Assembly (NCBI GenBank): GCA_963920705.1
Contig: OY987233.1
Coordinates: forward strand, 15,673,459 to 15,737,458
DNA: 64,000 nucleotides
Reading direction: 5' to 3'
Origin: Odiellus spinosus
Lineage: Eukaryota > Arthropoda > Arachnida > Opiliones > Phalangiidae
Shown: piece after piece, positions 57,662 through 64,000 of the stretch
Layout: each line of letters starts with the position of its first letter
Position numbering within the stretch: position 1 is the first letter of the stretch
Position numbers and translations under genes: made by a program
The notes under the pieces: model-generated
Told to the model about the DNA's origin: nothing
What the model saw: the letters and a program-made list of their open reading frames with translations, nothing else
Databases searched by the model: none

Positions 57662-58203
57662 TAATTAGACATAAAAATGACATTAACATATTCTTATAAC
57701 GACGCCAAACACTCATGTTCAATATTATTATTTATAATTAGGTTCCTTTCAAGATTTCAAACTGTTATAGAGGTACATGATATAACACTTTATTTAGTTC
57801 AACATACGATTATAATCAAAAAATACATATATAATATAACCGAAATTGGCTATCAAGGCAAAATAACTTCCTATCCCATCAAAGAAAACATAGAAAATAT
57901 TCAGCTGTTTTCATAAGATCTTTCAATACTACTTTTAATTCCTACGAGATTTAAAATTACGTATTAATCCGCTTTAAGGTTGTCTATATTGCAAAATGAA
58001 CTGTTCAGGAATCAACGTATAAAGTAAGACATCAACATTATCTCAGTCTATAAGTTTTAGTTTAGCCCAGAATGACGGTATAGACGAACGTTCTACTTAG
58101 ATAAAAAATATATGTAGCGGATAAAACGATGCTTAAAGGGTAAGTGAAATGACATAAACAAAATTTTTAAAGGAAGATTCAGGAATATCAAAGTTCTCTC
58201 ACT
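57662..58203. other. No gene recognised
   Basis: AT-rich. The 79-codon frame at 57677-57916 is unsupported. A D-like end (CTTAAAGGGTAAGTGAAATG) sits near 58133. Confidence 0.45.
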
Positions 58204-58816
58204 TTAAACGACACCCCATAGCTTTATACTATCAGCAAAGGTCCACGTAAATGTATCGGCAGATTCTGATACCAGACACTCTAGTGGCCGCAGTTGCCGT
58301 GTAAATAGTGAAATCGGAAGCGCCACTCTTTGGAGAAATTTCGGAGTTGGGAGGGAAGACAATATATTCAAGCGCGGCCCGCCTAAATTCCGTCCCTCTC
58401 TCCCGACACAAAATATCGAGGAAGAATCCAAATCGCTCGAGTCAGACAGGGGTGATAACTTTTTTGTCTATTTTTAAGTGATAGACTATGACGTAAAACT
58501 ATAAACTAAAGCAAAGGTCCAGTTTTACGTCATAGACCATCACTGAAACTAGCCAAAAAAAGTCATCACCCCTGTCTGGCTCGAGTGATTTGGATTCTTC
58601 CTCCATATATTTTGAGTCGGGAGTGAGGGATGGAATTTAGGCGGGCCGCGCTTGGCTATATTGTTTTTCCTCCAAACTCGTAAATTTCTCCGCAGAGTGG
58701 CGCTTCCGATTTCATTATTTACACCAACTGAGGCCGCTAGAGTGTCTCGAATCATAATCTGCCGGTACATATACCCGAACCTTTACTGATAGTATTAAGC
58801 TAAGGGGTGTTATTTA
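58204..58816. mobile_element. F-family inverted dimer
   Basis: Two F copies lie tail to tail: 58204-58505 forward (ACACCCCATAGC, ACTATCAGCAAAGGTCC, CGCGGCCCGCCTAAATTCC) and about 58515-58816 reverse (GAATTTAGGCGGGCCGCGCT, ACTGATAGTATTAAGC). Minus-strand frames of 75 and 73 codons within them mirror each other and are not genes. The whole would form a hairpin of about 280 bp per arm. Confidence 0.9.
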
Positions 58817-59689
58817 CTTTTATGAAATTAAAAGATTAATATATGTTATTCAACAAATATTGCAGTTCACAATCTCTTTAGATAATAGTACATATTTCGT
58901 GAGGTCATTCCGCGGCATAAGCCTTTTGGTTTTTGCACTAAAAAGACAGAATATACTATAAAAGTAAAAACGCAGTTTTCTGTATGAAGTTTCAATCTAA
59001 GAAAGCGTCAAATTTTAAACTAGAAAAGTAGATATTTTTAGAAGAAATTAAGAAATTTCTAAGATTGTGACTGAATTTAATCAAATTCGACACGAAATTT
59101 CATCAAGTGCTGTATTAAGTTTTGTGTTTTAGTTTTGTTAGAGATATAAGGAAGGTTTAGATTTCAACGTGTTGTCAATTGGGGTTGATACAAGGTTGTA
59201 CTTCTTTCGAGGGAATTGGGGTAACCCATCGCTCAAACTAGCAACGAGTTCTTGTGACATTATGTCATATTTTTCCGGGACCTAAATTTTTTTTCTACAT
59301 TTTTTTCCATACATCATTTTGATACGATGAGATATTTTTTCTCGAGCTGTTAACTAGAGTATTGAAGTAACCTTTCACCCCAAAGTTAGTTTATCATAAG
59401 GTATCTTATAGATTGTAGATAGAACTATTGGTTTTTGGGAGAAATGTGAAATTTTAAACTAGAAATGGTTTTTTGATGGACATATTTATAATTACATATT
59501 TATCTCAGGAGTAATTCGAGGTATATTTTTTGGAATTATGTCAAAATGACCTAAAATATTTACTAATTTGGTAGAATTGATTATAATTTAAAGGATTTTA
59601 TTGGAATTTATTGAAATTTCAACATATTTCGGTAAAAATCATGAAAACTTCAACATATTTTGCTTAAAATTCATTAAAATTTCAACCAT
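58817..59689. other. No gene recognised
   Basis: Unique AT-rich spacer. Confidence 0.5.
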
Positions 59690-59900
59690 AACTAATTGTG
59701 ATTACAATTTATTAATATTTATTTAAATTTGAATTTATTTTGGGTAAAATTAAATTATATTAATTTAAATTTGAATTTATTTTGGGTAAAATTAAATTAT
59801 ATTAATTTATATTTGAATTTATTTTGGGTAAAATTAAATTATATTAATTTAAATTTGAATTTATTTTGGGTAAAATTAAATTATATTAATTTTGTGTAGA
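59690..59900 (+). repeat. 42-bp tandem repeat, about four copies
   Basis: The unit is built on TTTGAATTTATTTTGGGTAA and AATTAAATTATATTAATTTA. Copies start near 59729, 59770, 59812 and 59854, almost identical. Confidence 0.92.
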
Positions 59901-60198
59901 ATTAATTGACATTATTTTAAATTTAATCTAATTTATTAAATTAAATTTCAACTAATTAGGGCGCAAATAATTTAAATAATTTAAAATCTTAAAATAATAT
60001 GATATGTAGTCTTTATAAATAAATTCTTAGTGTTAGTGTTACCATAATAAAATTTAACTTAATAAAATTTAATTTAATTTTCAAATTAAGGTGGATTTAA
60101 AAATTATAAAATATAATTTTCTTTAATTTTCTTAAAATTGGAATATAATTAACAATAACAGAAGAAAAAATTTTTTAAAAATTTGTAATCAAAACGTA
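59901..60198. other. Very AT-rich spacer
   Basis: Nearly pure A/T with no structure beyond short AATTTAA words. Confidence 0.6.
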
Positions 60199-60266
60199 TG
60201 GCCCCTAGAGGTAGGCTCTGCTCTGAACTTCAAAGTTCGGCAGCATGAACACTTCTACAGGAGCCA
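60199..60266 (+). ncRNA. Hairpin, candidate small-RNA precursor
   Basis: A 68-nt GC-richer island lies in very AT-rich DNA. The arms TGGCCCCTAGAGGTAG and CTTCTACAGGAGCCA pair with one mismatch and a small bulge. An inner TGCT/AGCA stem and a terminal GAACT/AGTTC stem follow. Length and bulges resemble an animal pre-miRNA. Neither arm matches a miRNA I know. It could also be a chance or decayed element. Strand is arbitrary. Confidence 0.3.
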
Positions 60267-61720
60267 TTGAATAAACGCGAAAAAAATTCATAAAATTTAC
60301 CATGAAAATATGTAGTCTTAAATCTAACATCAATAATTATTGAGAAGCTCGAATGACGTCATAGTATTGTTGTAATTAAAATTTACCAGATCTTTGCAGC
60401 TTTAAATTGATGTCTAAATCTTTATTTCTAACTTCTCTCGCTTAAATGCATCAAAATTTGATTACAATTGAATTTTTAAGGATGTTCAATTCATTCACGA
60501 ATTCAATCCTTATAATATTGAGATTGCAAAACAAGCTTTAGAGATCACGTGATTAAAAACCGATTAAATTACGTCCAAGACAGAAGGGATTTATCTCCGG
60601 ACTAACTAAACAAAGGAGTCTCTAGAGACCTCGCGAATCTCGCTAAGCCTAATGCAATATTTTCACGCCAAAATCTTAAGCCTAAATCCGAAAATCCCTT
60701 GAAATAATTAAGCATTCGATCGTGTAGAAACTAATTTAAATGATTAAACTTTATATTTTACAGTTAAACACAAAAGGAACAAGGTTTTAATCTCGCGCGA
60801 ATTTCCCGCCAAAACTTCCTGCTAAAATTTCCCGCCAAATCCTATTAATAAAACCTTACATTCAAAGTCTTCATAAGGTACAAAAGCACCGAGTCAGAAA
60901 ACAATTTTAAACCTGGTTGTAAATTACCAGTGTAATGGTAATTTACGCTTTTCTCTGATAAAATTAACAAAATGTTAATTTATAAGTTTAAAACTTTATG
61001 GATTAAAAGTGAACAAATTACCAAAAGAGGTCAAAGTTTAACGTTTAAGAATCGTCTAGGAGTCTACTTTTCAATAGTTATTCGTCTAGGAGTCTACTTT
61101 TCAATAGTTATTCGTCTTTGGCGTCCTTAAGGACATGTTAATGTCATTTCTCATGTCCGAGTCACCTAGTGCCACGAGTATTTTGTTCGCCTGAAGGCAG
61201 GGCGTTACACAATTGGCTGGAGGGTGAGATCAATGAAATCTAGATCTATTTTAATCTTTAAAATCATTAGAATATATTTTCCGAATGATTAATTATGCGA
61301 ATATGTCTTATAATAAGTGGAAGAATTGATAAAAAAATTGCTTAATTTCCCTCCCTTTAAGTGATTTCTCAAGCTTCTTCAGTGATTCATTCGCCATAAC
61401 TTTATGACATTTTCAAAATGAAAACTTTAACACTTTATAGCCTGTTCTGAAAACTACCAATCTATGTTTATTCCATAAACAATTGTATTATATGACATAC
61501 ACTTCATAGAGGATCGTAAACCGAGTTGGCGAGCTAGTCTAGACAATTTTAGGTTGGTCTACTGACCATCATGTCAACGACTGATATTCAAGAGTTAATA
61601 TATGTACGGGCCATCGACTTATATCAAAGGTGGATCCACCTTTGCTTATATTTGAAAATTAACAGACATACAAGTTCATTCGCAAATATGTAGATTTTTA
61701 GCACACAGATTTACTAAATA
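60267..61720. other. No gene; repeat remnants
   Basis: TTTCCCGCCAAA-type words cluster at 60790-60845. The stretch at 60900-61170 resembles 26440-26660. At 61063-61115 a 30-bp unit (AGTTATTCGTCTAGGAGTCT, ACTTTTCAAT) is doubled. An 18-bp perfect palindrome AAAGGTGGATCCACCTTT lies near 61627. Confidence 0.5.
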
Positions 61721-62125
61721 TTAAAGGGAGAATGCAACCCAACAACAAGTGATTTTTTATCGTTTCCTTATCGTTTAAATATAGGCCTAATCCACCATTA
61801 AAAAAATTACAAATATTAAACTATAAAAATTAGGCTTAGCTGAATTCATGGAGATCCTGAATTTCTTCGCATTGAAGAGTGATTGACCAATGAGCAAAGG
61901 CCCGTAATTAAGGGGATATCTCCATGATACTACCAATAACATTCAATTTTTCGCTGACTCATCAATGCAAAGAAATTCAGGATCTTCTTGAATCCAGCTA
62001 AGCTTATTTTGATGGTAAGTTTTAAATTTTTTTCTAGTTTAATATTTGTTTGTAAGTTTATTTACTGGTGCATTACGACAAAGGAATAAATAAAGAATCG
62101 CTTGTTATTAGTTGCATTCTCCCCT
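61721..62125 (+). mobile_element. B-family MITE, full-length
   Basis: The left TIR is TTAAAGGGAGAATGCAACCC and the right end TAGTTGCATTCTCCCC. The arms TTAGGCTTAGCTGAATTCAT / AATCCAGCTAAGCTTATTTT and a long central stem are present. Confidence 0.93.
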
Positions 62126-63250
62126 AGTGAAGTAAGATCGGTTTAAATTAAAAATTAGAATCTGGAGACAATAAGGTTAGGTTAGGTTAAAGTTTTCATA
62201 TCACGAGCAATATAAAATAATCATTTAAAATCAACTTAACTTTAGACTTAATTTAACCGAGGGAGAAGGGGCTACCCCGCCTTAGATAGTACTACCCAGA
62301 TGCAATTAAAACCAAAAAGTGGGTGGGATTGAATAAAATCTCCCGCGGAGTTGGAGCCAAAACCACTATAAATTGGTTATAATATTATATCCCAATTTAA
62401 CTTGAAAGTACTAGGGAATGGGTATAAAAGTGGAATTACCGCCATTAATAGTACTGCAAAGATAACTTGGTTTAGGGTTACGTTTAATTTCACTTTGAAA
62501 TGACACTGCGCGTGAAGTTAAAAATTAAAATAAACGAAAAATAAGGTTAAAGGTTAGCTATATAGATTGTGGTCTACTGCCTACTCAAGATGGAATAAAC
62601 TAGAAGTGGGATTTAGGTCCAGTAACTGTCATAAACTCCTGAAAAGAGGGAAAATCTTTTGGGTGGAGAAATGGTGGGATCTCCTTGGTAACTAGAGAAT
62701 GCAACGATGTCATTTGACATTTGACATACGAGACATTGCCATGAGAATTTTCCAAGATTTGTTTTTCTTTTTTATAAAAAGAAACAGTATGTCTCTTATT
62801 AATTTAGGGTGAAAAAAATTAGTTTAAATTTAAATTACAAGTATTAACATGATTTACCTCCAATGTAAAAAATGTTTAACCTTTCCAATTTATACAATAT
62901 TAAATAGAACATGCCATAAAATTTTAACAGAAACACACCATTTCAAATATTATTGGAGTTGCAGTCTTCGAAAGAATCTTAATGACTATTGAAAAATAGG
63001 GTTTTCCTGGGAAATTTAGATCCATTTCAAGATTATTATAGAATATAGAAATGAAGTCAAAGACCGAAATAAATCATCAAAGATGCAATTCAAAACTGGG
63101 GTTCTTTCAAAGGGAGTATGAAATGTAAAAAAAAAAAAATAACCTAAATTAATTAAACTGTAAATAAATTTCCTTGGATTAAAATTAGAATAACTTGGAT
63201 TACTTTCTCCAAAACTATCCATTCTCTAACTTGAATTTAATAAAAATAAA
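62126..63250. other. No gene recognised
   Basis: Unique AT-rich DNA. AGGTTAGGTTAGGTTAAAG near 62175 is a short TTAGG-type tract. A moderately GC-richer patch at 62255-62345 shows no frame of interest. Confidence 0.5.
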
Positions 63251-63290
63251 TTCAAAAGCTGTTCCATTTTTAGCTCCAAGTTTCCCTTTA
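63251..63290 (+). mobile_element. C-family right-end fragment
   Basis: TTCAAAAGCTGTTCCATTTT followed by TAGCTCCAAGTTTCCCTTTA: the terminal 40 bp of a C copy with no body beside it. Confidence 0.8.
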
Positions 63291-64000
63291 GTAATTATAG
63301 TAATAAACATTACAAAGAGTTCAAGATTTTCATTTTCCAAATCAATTATTCGAATATCTCCCCGTGATTGGTTAGAATCTCAAATTGTCTTAATCCCTTT
63401 AGATAGAGCGTGTTCAAAAGAACAGCGGGGAAATTTTAACCATAAAATGGGGAAGAAATGATCTTTTAGAGAAGAAATAGATCAAAAGCAATTTTAAGGA
63501 AGCAAACAAAAGTAGGTCAAAAAATAAACCAAATAAACCCCATTTTAGTTTATTGTTGCAATAAAAAATAACCTGTTGGTTCTCATAGTACTATTTTATC
63601 AATACGAGAAACAATATAGATATCAATCCGCCGTATCTTTCAACGTGCTCCAAATAGATTAGATATTATTCTTTTTAGAAAAATTCCTAAAAACACATTT
63701 TTCATTCTCCGGAAAAACTTTCTCATTGAAAAGAAGCTAGGTTGAATAAAACCGAACCTTAGGACATATTTTGATAATAAAAATACTTTTACAATAAAAA
63801 AAAAAAGCCACTCCTCAAAACCAAAAGGAAATCATACACCACAATAAAGTTTAGTTCACACTACAAACCTGAAATTGTTTTTAAACTTTTAAGAAAGTTC
63901 AAAATATAAATTTTTGAGGTCAATTGTAAATATTTCCCTTGTCAAAATATTGAATTATTTGTTTGAAAATTTGATTTGAAAATTTTTAAAAATGATTTCA
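63291..64000. other. No gene recognised
   Basis: Unique AT-rich DNA. The 88-codon frame at 63195-63461 runs through the C fragment and is not supported. Confidence 0.5.

Noticed and set aside
58204..58770. Two similar 73-75-codon frames
   Set aside because: They are opposite arms of the F inverted dimer, and their similarity comes from the repeat.
60199..60266. tRNA gene
   Set aside because: The outer stem is seven base pairs with a mismatch, but no proper A or B box, anticodon loop or T-loop can be placed. A simple hairpin fits better.

Overview
This 64-kb window is AT-rich nuclear DNA from a multicellular animal. Three observations support this: a spliced gene whose protein is unmistakably an animal type-IV diacylglycerol kinase, GT-AG introns of about 60-90 bp mixed with kilobase introns, and a very dense load of non-autonomous DNA transposons and minisatellites. 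Nothing looks bacterial or viral. The phylum cannot be fixed from the sequence. An invertebrate is likely; arthropod is only a guess.

Genes. (1) Positions 1-4584, minus strand, hold the N-terminal half of a diacylglycerol kinase of the zeta/iota type. Six exons join in phase: a basic N-terminal piece, two C1 zinc fingers including the extended one, the basic MARCKS-like block, and the start of the catalytic domain, which runs off the left edge. A first coding exon at about 6205-6362 fits in phase but is unproven. (2) Positions 50812-51628, minus strand, can be joined as four exons with consistent phases to a 106-residue protein that I do not recognise. A CpG-richer patch and possible 5-prime exons lie at about 52130-52560. 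No other gene is convincing, and no tRNA or rRNA was recognised. One isolated 68-nt hairpin at 60199-60266 is a small-RNA candidate.

Repeats. Several MITE-like families recur. A (ends TTAAAGTGAGGCTGTCA, about 460 bp) has some fifteen copies. B (ends TTAAAGGGAGAATGCAACC, fold-back, about 365-405 bp) has about eleven. C and D have TTAAAGGGAAA-type ends. E is ATCGAT-rich, about 290 bp, with ends AGCTGCGTTCATACTAG / AGCTAYGGTCACACTAG and a 3-bp target duplication. F is about 330 bp and GC-richer. There are three short hAT-like elements with 8-bp duplications, one 632-bp GGGCGAAAT-rich element (G), and one 4147-bp element with TIRs CACTGAGAGAAAAA and a TA duplication, which splits an A copy and encloses gene 2. 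Nesting is clear, for example G inside E inside B at 35895-37197.

Tandem arrays: 34-bp (about 1660-2357) and 21-22-bp (3035-4121) minisatellites in DGK introns, 30-bp (23281-23940), about 130-bp (24290-24960), 24-bp (39765-40960), 21-bp (41800-42230, inside a hAT element), a CCCTGAC-type array (46740-47470), a 42-bp array (59690-59900), and four separate arrays of roughly 180-240-bp monomers that share one conserved box. The word AGGCTTA/TAAGCCT, often as CCAAGGCTTAA, runs through arrays, MITEs and unique DNA alike.
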